This document shows, piece by piece, positions 43,476-51,861 of a stretch of 64,000 nt of DNA (position 1 is the stretch's first letter; each line of letters starts with the position of its first letter). The DNA lies in NCBI RefSeq assembly GCF_947491795.1, contig NZ_CANLKW010000006.1, positions 36,294 to 100,293 of the forward strand, written 5' to 3'. Position numbers and translations under genes: made by a program. The DNA is from an uncultured Roseobacter sp. (GTDB taxonomy: Bacteria > Pseudomonadota > Alphaproteobacteria > Rhodobacterales > Rhodobacteraceae). The notes beneath the pieces were generated by a model, which was not told where the DNA came from, did not search any database, and saw only the letters and a list, made by a program, of their open reading frames with translations.

Positions 43476-44732
43476 ATGACTGCTTTTAACCCTGATCTGA
43501 TGTCGGAAATCCGGGGGCGGTTTGCTCATGTGGAGGCATGCCCGTTTCAGGGACCGCGCATCTTTTTTGAAAACGCCGGTGGCGCGCTGACACTGCAAAC
43601 GGCCGTTGAAACCTCGGCGACATTCGCGGCGATCCCTGACAACCAGGGCCGCGATAACCCGGCAGCGCACGCGCTGATGGAAGTGATCCGGCGTGCGAAA
43701 GACGATATGGCTGTTTTTTTTAACGCGCCTGGCGGTCAGTTTTTTGTCGGTGAAAGCGGGACGGAACTGACATTCCGGCTGATCCGAACCGCTGTCATGG
43801 GCGCGCCGGATGGCGGAGCGGTCATTGGATCAACAGTGGAACACCCCGCGTCCCGCTCAGCGGCGCGGCACTGGGCAGAAAAGGCCGGCAAACGCTACAT
43901 CTCTGTCCCCCATGACAATGCGACAGGTGCAGTGACGCCCGGGGCCTATGCCCGGCTGATGACGCCGGATGTGCGCGTTGCCACAATCCTTCACACCTCT
44001 CCGGTCACCGGAATTGCCAATGATGTGGCAGCCATCACAGCTGCAATTCGCGCGGTCAGCCCACAGGCTTTCGTTTTTGTCGATGGCATTCAGCATGCCA
44101 GTCACGGCCGTATCGACATCGCCGGATATGACATCGACGGATATGTTGTCTCGCCTTACAAGGTCTTCTCGCGTCATGGCTATGGTGTCGCCTGGGTCTC
44201 TGACCGGATGACGGCCCTGCCGCTGGAGCAGCTTGACAATGGGCCCCGCGCTAACTGGGAAATGGGCACGCGGGATACCGGCGCCTACGCCACATTCTCT
44301 GACGTCGTGTCGTACTTTGACTGGCTGGGGGCCGCCCACAACGACAGCGATGATCGCCGCACCCGGATCGAAGCCGCGGGCCAGGCCATCCACGCACATG
44401 AGCAGGCCCTGACAAACGCCATGCTGCATGGCACTGGCAACCTGCCCGGTCTGTCCGAACTGCCGGGTGTTACAATCATCGGTGGCACCGATAACCCGCA
44501 CCGCGAGGGCCTCGTCTGCTTTGCGCTCGACCATGTGCCCGCAGCGGATATTGTCAGCAGGCTGAATGATCAGGGCATCCGGACCCATATCCGCAAGGCA
44601 GATCATTATTCAGGGAACATCCTGACGCCGCTGGGTCTGGAAACAGCTGTCCGCGTCTCGCTTTGCCACTACAATTCCCTGGCTGAGGTCACGGCCCTGC
44701 TGACGGCTATGAAAGAGATCGCGGCAGACTAA
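43476..44732 (+). CDS. Class V PLP aminotransferase/cysteine desulfurase-like enzyme
   Basis: 418 aa from ATG at 43476 (MTAFNPDL). Fold-type I class V features: FFENAGGALTLQTAVE near the N-terminus, HASHGRIDIAGYDIDGYVVSPYK with the Schiff-base Lys, and a C-terminal RVSLCHYNSLAEV. Relatives include cysteine desulfurases, isopenicillin epimerase-like and amino-acid-cleaving enzymes. The absence of iscU or sufE nearby argues against a general Fe-S role. It starts a rightward run with an M20 deacylase and peptide transport genes. Confidence 0.82.
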   Translation: MTAFNPDLMSEIRGRFAHVEACPFQGPRIFFENAGGALTLQTAVETSATFAAIPDNQGRDNPAAHALMEVIRRAKDDMAVFFNAPGGQFFVGESGTELTFRLIRTAVMGAPDGGAVIGSTVEHPASRSAARHWAEKAGKRYISVPHDNATGAVTPGAYARLMTPDVRVATILHTSPVTGIANDVAAITAAIRAVSPQAFVFVDGIQHASHGRIDIAGYDIDGYVVSPYKVFSRHGYGVAWVSDRMTALPLEQLDNGPRANWEMGTRDTGAYATFSDVVSYFDWLGAAHNDSDDRRTRIEAAGQAIHAHEQALTNAMLHGTGNLPGLSELPGVTIIGGTDNPHREGLVCFALDHVPAADIVSRLNDQGIRTHIRKADHYSGNILTPLGLETAVRVSLCHYNSLAEVTALLTAMKEIAAD

Positions 44733-44776
44733 AACCCGCTCTTGCCATTCTCTGCGTGGCGCTGAAAACTGCGCGT

Positions 44777-46051
44777 ATGAATTCACCTTTGTCACAGGCT
44801 ATCGCAGCGCGGCGGGACGATCTGATCGCGCTGACGCAGGACCTTATCCGCATTCCGACGCTGAATCCTCCGGGGCAGGACTACCGGCTGATCTGCGAAT
44901 ATCTGGACACCCGGCTGCAGAAAAGCGGGTTTGAAACATCGCTGATCCGCGCCACCGGAACCCCTGGCGACAGTGACAGGTACCCGCGCTGGAACATCGT
45001 GGCACGGCATTCCGGTGCCCGGAGCGGGGAGTGTGTGCATTTCAACAGCCACACTGATGTGGTTGAGGTGGGACACGGCTGGACGCGCGATCCCTTTGGC
45101 GGCGACGTCAGTGACGGTAAAATCTATGGCCGGGGCGCCTGCGATATGAAGGGCGGGCTGGCGGCATCCATCATCGCCGCCGAAGCCTTTGTCGAAATCC
45201 ATCCAGACTATGCCGGGCATATCGAGATTTCCGGCACCGCCGACGAGGAATCGGGCGGATATGGCGGTGTGGCCTATCTGGCCGGGAAAGGCTTTTTTGA
45301 CCCTGCGCGCGTTCAGCACGTGATCATCCCCGAACCGCTGAACAAAGACCGGATCTGTCTTGGCCACCGTGGGGGCTGGTGGGCCGAGATTGAAACCAGG
45401 GGCGAGATTGCACATGGTTCCATGCCCTTTCTCGGGGACTGCGCTGTGCGCCACATGGGGGCCGTACTGTCCGAATTTGAGGACAAGCTGTTTCCTGCGA
45501 TGGCCGCGCGGCGCACCGATATGCCCGTCGTGCCGGAGGGCGCGCGCCAGTCCACCATGAACATCAACTCCATACATGGCGGCCAGCCCGAACAGGATGA
45601 GGATTTCACCGGCCTGCCCGCGCATTGCGTGCCGGACAGATGCCGCATCGTGATAGATCGCCGCTTTCTGGCCGAAGAACCGCTCGAAGAGGTGCGCGGT
45701 GAGATAACCGCGCTGCTGGAAGGGCTGAAAGCCACCCGCGCTGACTTTGACTATGAACTGACAGAGCTGAATTCCGTATTGCCCAGCATGACGGACCGCG
45801 ACGCGCCCATCGTGCAGACAGTGGCCCGCGCGATAGAGGATGTCATGGGCAAACCGCCGGATTACGTGGCCTCGCCGGGCACCTATGATCAGAAACATAT
45901 CGACAGGATAGGGCGGCTTAAAAACTGCATTGCTTATGGGCCCGGTATTCTCGAGCTGGCGCACAAGCCGGACGAATGGGTCGGAATAGACGACATGCTG
46001 GACAGTGCCCAGGTTATGGGGCGCGCGCTTCAGACGTTGTTGACGGCGTAA
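44777..46051 (+). CDS. M20-family deacylase/peptidase (ArgE/DapE-like)
   Basis: 424 aa from ATG at 44777 (MNSPLSQA); GTG at 44756 is an alternative. Zinc-site motifs are HFNSHTDVVEVG (metal ligand and catalytic Asp), CDMKGGLAASI and DEESGGYGG. Members hydrolyse N-acyl-amino acids or dipeptides. 44 bp after the class V enzyme. The likely order is import of an acylated or peptidic compound, deacylation by this enzyme, and PLP chemistry (inference). Confidence 0.88.
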   Translation: MNSPLSQAIAARRDDLIALTQDLIRIPTLNPPGQDYRLICEYLDTRLQKSGFETSLIRATGTPGDSDRYPRWNIVARHSGARSGECVHFNSHTDVVEVGHGWTRDPFGGDVSDGKIYGRGACDMKGGLAASIIAAEAFVEIHPDYAGHIEISGTADEESGGYGGVAYLAGKGFFDPARVQHVIIPEPLNKDRICLGHRGGWWAEIETRGEIAHGSMPFLGDCAVRHMGAVLSEFEDKLFPAMAARRTDMPVVPEGARQSTMNINSIHGGQPEQDEDFTGLPAHCVPDRCRIVIDRRFLAEEPLEEVRGEITALLEGLKATRADFDYELTELNSVLPSMTDRDAPIVQTVARAIEDVMGKPPDYVASPGTYDQKHIDRIGRLKNCIAYGPGILELAHKPDEWVGIDDMLDSAQVMGRALQTLLTA

Positions 46052-46228
46052 GCGATCACTCTTTGCCGGGCAGGTGCCGCACGGGCGATCAGGCCCCTGG
46101 TGACGCAGGGTTTTACCGTCAATTACCCCGGTCGGGCGGAATTCTGCGCCCGCTCACACAATCCAGGCCTTGAATGACGTCATGTTTGTTGGAACACTCG
46201 CTCCAGCCACAGCAGACGGGGGATCCTC

Positions 46229-47704
46229 ATGCAGACGATACGAACAAGCCTTTTTGCCATTGCTCTTGCCGGCGCAGGACTGAGTGCACAGGCCCAAACG
46301 GACATTACCGTAGCACTCCAGCTTGAACCGCCGCATCTGGACCCGACCTCGGCTGCCGCCGGCGCCATCGACAGTGTGCTCTATTCGAACGTGTTCGAGG
46401 GGCTGACGCGTTTCATGGCCGACGGCTCTGTCGTGCCCGGACTGGCGTCCTCCTGGGAGATTTCGGACGACGGGCTCACATATACGTTCACTCTGCGTGA
46501 CGGTGTGACCTTTCACGACGGCACCACAATGGACGCAGAGGACGTGAAGTTTTCGCTGGACCGCATTCTGGCCGAGGACAGTGCGAATGCACAAAAAGCG
46601 CTCTATGCCGCGATCTCGGGTGTCGAGGTCATCGATCCGCTGACTGTCCGGCTGACACTGTCTGAGCCTAACGGAAACATGCTTTTCAACCTCGCCTGGG
46701 GCGATGCTGTCATTGTCGCGCCCGAAAGCATCGACAACATCAAGCAACAGCCCATTGGCACCGGAGCATTCAGATTTGTTGAATGGGTCCAGTCAGACCG
46801 CATCGAGCTGACACGCAACGACGACTACTGGGGCACAGCTGCAGTTCTTGAGGCCGCGACGTTCAAGTTCATTTCCGATCCCACGGCCGCCTTTGCAGCC
46901 GTAATGGCCGAGGACGTGGATTACTTCTCTGCCTTCCCTGCACCGGAAAATCTGCCGCAGTTCGAGGCGGACCCGCGCTTTCAGGTCCTTGTCGGCTCCA
47001 CCGAGGGCGAGACGATCCTGAGCACGAACAACAAGATGCCGCCCTTTGATAATCCGCTTGTTCGCCAGGCCGTCGCCCATGCAATCGACCGTCAGGCGAT
47101 TATCGATGGCGCGATGTTCGGCTATGGCACCCCGATCGGCACGCATTTTGCACCGCACAACCCGGCCTATGTTGATCTGACCGGCCAGTCCGCCCACGAT
47201 CCGGAAAAGGCAAAGGCTCTGCTGAAAGAGGCCGGTCTGGCGGATGGGTTTGAGACGACACTCTATCTTCCACCCCCATCCTATGCGCGGCGCGGTGGTG
47301 AGATCATCGCCGCCCAGCTCGCAGAGGTGGGGATCACAGCAAAGATCAACAATGTCGAATGGGCGCAGTGGCTGGAATCGGTGTTTCGCGGAAAAGACTT
47401 TGGGCTGACAATCGTAAGCCATACAGAACCGATGGATATCGGCATCTACGCCAACCCCGACTATTATTTCCAGTATGACAACCCCGCGTTCCAGGATCTG
47501 ATCACCAAACTGAACAGCACCACCGATCCTGATATGCGCATGGACATGATGGGTCAGGCGCAGCAGATCATCGCGGACGACTATGTGAACGGCTACCTGT
47601 TCCAGCTGGCCAATACATCTGTTGCACGGGCGGAACTGCAGGGCCTTTGGGCAAATGCACCGACTCAGGCAACCGATCTGACGGCGGTGAGCTGGGCGGA
47701 GTAA
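46229..47704 (+). CDS. Peptide-type ABC transporter substrate-binding protein
   Basis: 491 aa family 5 binding protein. Signal peptide MQTIRTSLFAIALAGAGLSAQA with cleavage at about residue 22-23 (AQA-QTD). Mature features: LQLEPPHLDPTSAAAGAIDS and GVTFHDGTTMDAEDVKFSLDR. GGGGGATCC upstream gives a ribosome-binding site. Its probable permeases and ATPase are at 50099-53465, separated by 2.4 kb of unrelated genes. The 177-bp gap before it (46052-46228) shows no gene. Confidence 0.9.
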   Translation: MQTIRTSLFAIALAGAGLSAQAQTDITVALQLEPPHLDPTSAAAGAIDSVLYSNVFEGLTRFMADGSVVPGLASSWEISDDGLTYTFTLRDGVTFHDGTTMDAEDVKFSLDRILAEDSANAQKALYAAISGVEVIDPLTVRLTLSEPNGNMLFNLAWGDAVIVAPESIDNIKQQPIGTGAFRFVEWVQSDRIELTRNDDYWGTAAVLEAATFKFISDPTAAFAAVMAEDVDYFSAFPAPENLPQFEADPRFQVLVGSTEGETILSTNNKMPPFDNPLVRQAVAHAIDRQAIIDGAMFGYGTPIGTHFAPHNPAYVDLTGQSAHDPEKAKALLKEAGLADGFETTLYLPPPSYARRGGEIIAAQLAEVGITAKINNVEWAQWLESVFRGKDFGLTIVSHTEPMDIGIYANPDYYFQYDNPAFQDLITKLNSTTDPDMRMDMMGQAQQIIADDYVNGYLFQLANTSVARAELQGLWANAPTQATDLTAVSWAE

Positions 47705-47724
47705 CAGGAGCATCCGTTCACACT

Positions 47725-47794
47725 GGTTAACAATTTGCGCAGGTTTGGGGCTATTTGAAACCGCTATGCTCAATAACTGCGCAAATTGGTTACC
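47725..47794. repeat. 18-bp inverted repeat with 34-base spacer
   Basis: Arms 47725-47742 and 47777-47794 match in 16 of 18 positions when one is reverse-complemented; the shared core reads CAATTTGCGCAG. It lies 21 bp after the binding-protein stop and 102 bp before the next gene. There is no U-run after it, so it is either an mRNA-stabilising stem or a two-site operator rather than a simple terminator. Confidence 0.7.
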
Positions 47795-47895
47795 GTGACT
47801 GAAAAACAGGCAAATCAGAGCGATTTCAGTGACTCTTTCTACCTGAAGGTGTAGTTTCGTCGGACACTCACACTCTTTTTCGGGAGGAAAAAGGA

Positions 47896-48105
47896 ATGGA
47901 CGACCTCGAAGTGCGCATTTCAAGGTTACAGGACCAGATCGAAACCGCAGATCCGGATGAGCGGCTGCGACTGCAGCCACAGGTGGCGCGCGTGGTCGCC
48001 ACGCTGATGTCACGGGGCAGATCCGTCCCGGCAAAGCTGCGCCGGATCAACCACATGCTGATGGAAGAAGCTCAGGACGAGATGTTCGACAACATGCCCG
48101 TCTGA
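47896..48105 (+). CDS. 69-aa helical cytoplasmic protein, unknown function
   Basis: 69 aa, strongly charged and helical, with a heptad-like start (MDDLEVRISRLQDQIETADPDE) and a basic middle (RVVATLMSRGRSVPAKLRRINHML). GGGAGGAAAAAGGA precedes the ATG at 47896. Not recognised as a named family; it resembles small Rhodobacterales proteins without assigned role. It follows the inverted repeat and has its own likely promoter. A terminator-like stem at 48118 ends it. Confidence 0.72.
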   Translation: MDDLEVRISRLQDQIETADPDERLRLQPQVARVVATLMSRGRSVPAKLRRINHMLMEEAQDEMFDNMPV

Positions 48106-48117
48106 CGCGAAAGGCCC

Positions 48118-48138
48118 GCTGCACGGCAAAGGTGCAGC
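48118..48138. terminator. Hairpin between convergent genes
   Basis: 7-bp stem GCTGCAC/GTGCAGC with a 7-base loop, extended by flanking GGCC/GGCC pairing. It lies between the 69-aa gene and the opposing VPLPA-tail gene. No U-tract. Confidence 0.6.
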
Positions 48139-48175
48139 AGGCCAGACAGCCGAAACTACGGGTTACGGCAAAGCT

Positions 48176-48826
48176 TCAGCCTGGTGTCTTTCTGCGACGC
48201 CGGCTGAGCACCGCGAACCCACCCAGACCCACAAGCATCACCGGAAGCGACGCCGGCAGAGGCACGGGCGCTATGTCAAAAGCGATGGAATCCACACCGG
48301 CTGTCCGGTTGCCGCTGATGACTTCCATCTGGATGCGATCAAAAAAGATCCCGCTGAAACCGTAGATATTGTTGGTGATTGCGACGCCCGGTCGAACAAC
48401 ATTCGTCGTGAACTGTTCGACCAGCTGATCGCCCAGAAAAGCCGAGAAAACAGTCGTATTATTGTTGTTGTTGGTCGACGCAAAGCTTGCGGCAGAAACC
48501 GTCTGCGTAAAGATAATGCTCAGCGGGTTCAGGTTCTCGAGGCCGCTGTCCCCAAACCGGAAGTTACCTGAAAAGTTACCCTCGAAATTGGCCCGGCGCG
48601 GATTGTTCGTGAACAGTGAAACACCCGGATCAAACCGCACGCCAAAGTCCTCAAACTGATCGGTTATAAACCGGTCATCATCCGCGATATCGACCTCGCC
48701 GAAACCGACAAACCCATCCGGGTTCTGCACGCCCTCACTTTGCGCCACAATTGTTGCCGCAGACACTGCGCTCGCAGCTGCGAACAACACCGCTGCCACC
48801 AGTCCACTGTTAAAAATCTGTCTCAC
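48176..48826 (-). CDS. Secreted protein with VPLPA-CTERM sorting tail
   Basis: 216 aa from GTG at 48826, chosen because GGGAG lies 7 bases upstream and a signal peptide then begins (MRQIFNSGLVAAVLFAAASAVSA in parts). The mature part is Asn/Phe-rich and beta-like (NNNNNTTVFSAFLG-like stretch). The C-terminus has the PEP-CTERM-type sorting signal: PVPLPASLP, a hydrophobic helix (VMLVGLGGFAVL) and RRRRK. Such tails are processed in the envelope by an exosortase-like enzyme, which is not in this window. Probably exported to the cell surface or matrix. Confidence 0.85.
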   Translation of the reverse strand: MRQIFNSGLVAAVLFAAASAVSAATIVAQSEGVQNPDGFVGFGEVDIADDDRFITDQFEDFGVRFDPGVSLFTNNPRRANFEGNFSGNFRFGDSGLENLNPLSIIFTQTVSAASFASTNNNNNTTVFSAFLGDQLVEQFTTNVVRPGVAITNNIYGFSGIFFDRIQMEVISGNRTAGVDSIAFDIAPVPLPASLPVMLVGLGGFAVLSRRRRKTPG

Positions 48827-48900
48827 ATTCAAGCTCCCACTCTTGCCATTCTTACAAACCACGGATGGCGAAGCCGGGAAGTTTCAGGTGTTGCAGATAA

Positions 48901-50022
48901 TTATCCGAATTTTGCAGGCCGATGTACGAGCACGCTGACCCGCCCGCGCAGCACATCACTGATCGGTCCGTCCCGTGGTGCGTCGCGCAGGGTTGTGAAC
49001 CAATGCTCAGGCGGGTTTTTACCCCGCCGGTTTCCGTCAAATGTCAGGGCGCGCAGAACACTTTCTGCATCCGCAGGCAATCTGTCCGGAATGTCGCGCC
49101 CGTTCAGCGTGGCCCAGACGCCTGTCCAGAGACGTCCAACCGACCAGGGATTGTACCCACCGCCCCCCAGGACCAGAAAACGGGGCGCCAGGCCCATCAG
49201 AGCCTGCACAACGGCCCAGTGCGCATTGTTGCTCAGAGACAGATGCGCCAAAGGGTCCTCCTCCACACCGTCGGCACCGCAGAGCAGCACAACGGCATCG
49301 GGGCGAAATGCAGTGACCTTTGGCACGATGAGAGCGTCCCGAACAAAAGCCATCTCCGTGTCGTTCAGACCCCGGGGCACGGGCAGATTGATCGCCGGTC
49401 CACCGGCATCATCCTCCAGCAGGCCCGTTCTGGGCCAGAGGCCTTCTTCATGCACCGAGATCATCAGGCACTCCGGATCGCCATGAAACCCCACTGCCAC
49501 CCCGTCGCAATGATGCGCGTCGATATCCACATAGGCGATGCGACGGGCCCCGTTCCGGCGCAGACTGATCATCGCCAGAACCGGATCATTCAGATAGCAA
49601 AAGCCGTTCGCGCGGTCCGGCATGCCGTGATGTGTTCCGCCCGGCGGATTGTAGATCACACCCCCGTGGCGCAGCAGCTCGCCCGCCAGCAGCGAGCCAC
49701 CGGCGGCCGTCGCCGGCCTGCGGAATATTTCGGGGTAAACGGGATTGGTGACAGATCCCAGGTCATGACGTCTGGTGTCGGTTTCTGTGGCCACCTGCGT
49801 TGCCTCGACCCGCTGCAGGGCTTGCAGATAGGCGGGCGTATGCCAGACCTCCAGCGCCTTTTGCCGCGCACGGGGTGCCGTGATGAACTGCCCGCGCGGC
49901 AGCCAGCCGAGGGCACGAGACAAATCCATAACGGTCGACACACGCGGCACCCGCAACGGGTGCCACCGCCCATAACTGGAATGACGGAAAATTTCTGCCC
50001 CGATAAACCGTGGTATCTCCAT
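48901..50022 (-). CDS. Histone deacetylase-family amidohydrolase (AcuC-like)
   Basis: 373 aa zinc amidohydrolase of the arginase/deacetylase fold. Signatures: GGTHHGMPDRANGFCYLND (active-site His pair), YVDIDAHHCDGV (metal ligands Asp and His), LCGADG (third ligand) and GGGGYNP. Bacterial members include AcuC-type deacetylases and acetylpolyamine amidohydrolases; the sequence resembles AcuC more, but acetyl-polyamine removal is possible given the amine genes at 26-36 kb. Leftward, opposite to the flanking transport genes. Confidence 0.88.
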   Translation of the reverse strand: MEIPRFIGAEIFRHSSYGRWHPLRVPRVSTVMDLSRALGWLPRGQFITAPRARQKALEVWHTPAYLQALQRVEATQVATETDTRRHDLGSVTNPVYPEIFRRPATAAGGSLLAGELLRHGGVIYNPPGGTHHGMPDRANGFCYLNDPVLAMISLRRNGARRIAYVDIDAHHCDGVAVGFHGDPECLMISVHEEGLWPRTGLLEDDAGGPAINLPVPRGLNDTEMAFVRDALIVPKVTAFRPDAVVLLCGADGVEEDPLAHLSLSNNAHWAVVQALMGLAPRFLVLGGGGYNPWSVGRLWTGVWATLNGRDIPDRLPADAESVLRALTFDGNRRGKNPPEHWFTTLRDAPRDGPISDVLRGRVSVLVHRPAKFG

Positions 50023-50098
50023 GCCCCAGACCTAAACCATTGAGCAGACGCAACAACCCCTCTGGACCCTGTGCGGGTGGCGTCCTAACCTGCCTGCA

Positions 50099-51046
50099 AT
50101 GCTGCGCTATTTTCTCAAACGCACGGGTTCCCTGATCCTCAGCCTCGCGGTGGCCTCGCTGATTATTTTTGCCGTGATCGAAATCGCACCGGGCGATCCC
50201 GCATCCTTTATGCTTGGCATCAACGCACAGCCCGAAACCCTTGCGGCCCTGCGCAGCGAACTGGGTCTCAATGCCACCAAACCAGAACGCTATCTGTCCT
50301 GGATCAGTGGGATGCTGACCGGCGATTTCGGCACGTCGTACACGTACCGCACACCCGTTTCACAGATGGTGGCCGACCGGATCGGCGTCTCGCTGCCGCT
50401 TGCCCTTTACGCATTGATCCTGGCGGTCGTCATCGCCATTCCTGCCGGTGTTTTTGCAGCATCACGGCGCGGCAATGCCGCAGATACCGGTGTGATGGGG
50501 GCGACCCAGCTGGGCGTTGCGGTGCCGAATTTCTGGTTTGCGATGATGCTGGTGCTGGTCTTTGCGATCCAGTGGCGGTGGTTTCCGGCGGGGGGGTTCC
50601 CCGGCTGGGACAAGGGAACAGGTGCGGCGCTGCATGCGCTGACACTGCCTGCCATCGCGCTCGCCCTGCCCCAGGCGGCCATCCTGACACGCGTCATGCG
50701 CTCGTCGCTGCTGGAAGTGATGGGCGAGGATTTCATGCGTACCGCCCGCGCCAAGGGTCTTAGCAAACGGCGCGCTGTCTGGCGACACGGGTTGCGCAAT
50801 GCCTTCATTCCCGTGCTGACAATCATCGGGCTGCAGTTCTCTTTTCTTTTTGCCGGCACAATTATTATCGAACAGGTCTTTTATCTGCCCGGGCTTGGCC
50901 GCCTGATTTTCCAGTCCATTTCCGCCCGCGATCTGATCGTCGTGGAAAGCGTGGTCATGCTGGTTGTCTTTGCGGTGATCCTGATCAACTTTCTGGTCGA
51001 CCTGGCCTATGCCGCTGTTGATCCGCGCCTGAGGTCGCGCACATGA
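50099..51046 (+). CDS. Peptide-type ABC transporter permease (DppB/OppB-like)
   Basis: 315 aa, six transmembrane helices. Starts MLRYFLKRTGSLILSLAVAS in the DppB style, with the coupling loop RTARAKGLSKRRAVWRHGLRNAF. No convincing ribosome-binding site precedes the ATG at 50099, and the 76-bp gap to the opposing deacetylase gene must hold both promoters. Coupled to the second permease by ATGA overlap (51043-51046). Confidence 0.92.
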   Translation: MLRYFLKRTGSLILSLAVASLIIFAVIEIAPGDPASFMLGINAQPETLAALRSELGLNATKPERYLSWISGMLTGDFGTSYTYRTPVSQMVADRIGVSLPLALYALILAVVIAIPAGVFAASRRGNAADTGVMGATQLGVAVPNFWFAMMLVLVFAIQWRWFPAGGFPGWDKGTGAALHALTLPAIALALPQAAILTRVMRSSLLEVMGEDFMRTARAKGLSKRRAVWRHGLRNAFIPVLTIIGLQFSFLFAGTIIIEQVFYLPGLGRLIFQSISARDLIVVESVVMLVVFAVILINFLVDLAYAAVDPRLRSRT

Positions 51047-51861
51047 AGAGCCGTCAACTGATCATCGGCCTGGCGCTTTCAGGGTTCTTTATCGCCATGG
51101 CGCTGCTGTCGCTGATCTGGACGCCGTTCGATCACACCGCTCTGGATATTCCGGGAAAGCTGCAGAAACCCGGGGCCGCCCATCTTCTGGGGACGGACCA
51201 TCTGGGCCGCGATATCCTGAGCATGGTGATGGTGGGTGCGCGCACGTCGGTGGCGGTCGCACTCCTTGCCCTGGCCATCGGGCTCAGCCTTGGGGTGCCA
51301 CTGGGGCTGGCAGCAGCCGCGCGCCGGGGGGGGTGGCTGGACGAGTTCATCATGCGCGGCAATGACATCATCTTTGCCTTCCCGCTTCTGGTGATGGCGA
51401 TCCTGATCACGGCTGTTTTCGGGCCTTCGGCCGTCAATGCCATTATCGCCTTTGGCATCTTTAACATACCGGTGTTTGCGCGGGTTACACGCGGTGCTGC
51501 CCTGCCGCTCTGGGAGCGCGAGTTCATCCTCGCGGCACGCGTTGCAGGCAAGGGCACGACACGTATATCGGTCGAGCATATCCTGCCCAATGTCACAAAT
51601 ATGCTGATTGTCCAGGGCACGATACAGTTCGCGCTTGGCATCCAGGTCGAGGCCGCCCTGTCTTTTGTGGGCCTCGGTGTGCAGCCGCCCACACCGTCGC
51701 TGGGCCGGATGCTTGCCGACGCACAGACCCTAGTCACGCTCGCACCACATCTGGCGATTGTACCCGGCGTGGCCATTATCCTGATTGTTCTCGGTCTGAA
51801 CCTGGCCGGAGACGGGCTGCGCGACCAGCTTGATCCACGCCTGCGAAGGCTGCGCACATGA
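51043..51861 (+). CDS. Peptide-type ABC transporter permease (DppC/OppC-like)
   Basis: 272 aa, six transmembrane helices, with the DppC motif GTDHLGRDILSMVMVGARTS and coupling loop ILAARVAGKGTTRISVEHILPN. ATGA overlaps on both sides show tight coupling with the permease before it and the ATPase after it. Confidence 0.92.
   Translation: MKSRQLIIGLALSGFFIAMALLSLIWTPFDHTALDIPGKLQKPGAAHLLGTDHLGRDILSMVMVGARTSVAVALLALAIGLSLGVPLGLAAAARRGGWLDEFIMRGNDIIFAFPLLVMAILITAVFGPSAVNAIIAFGIFNIPVFARVTRGAALPLWEREFILAARVAGKGTTRISVEHILPNVTNMLIVQGTIQFALGIQVEAALSFVGLGVQPPTPSLGRMLADAQTLVTLAPHLAIVPGVAIILIVLGLNLAGDGLRDQLDPRLRRLRT

Noticed and set aside
48922..50043. 373-codon + strand frame opposite the deacetylase
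   Set aside because: Mirror of the HDAC-family gene; the - strand has all metal-site motifs and the + frame has none.
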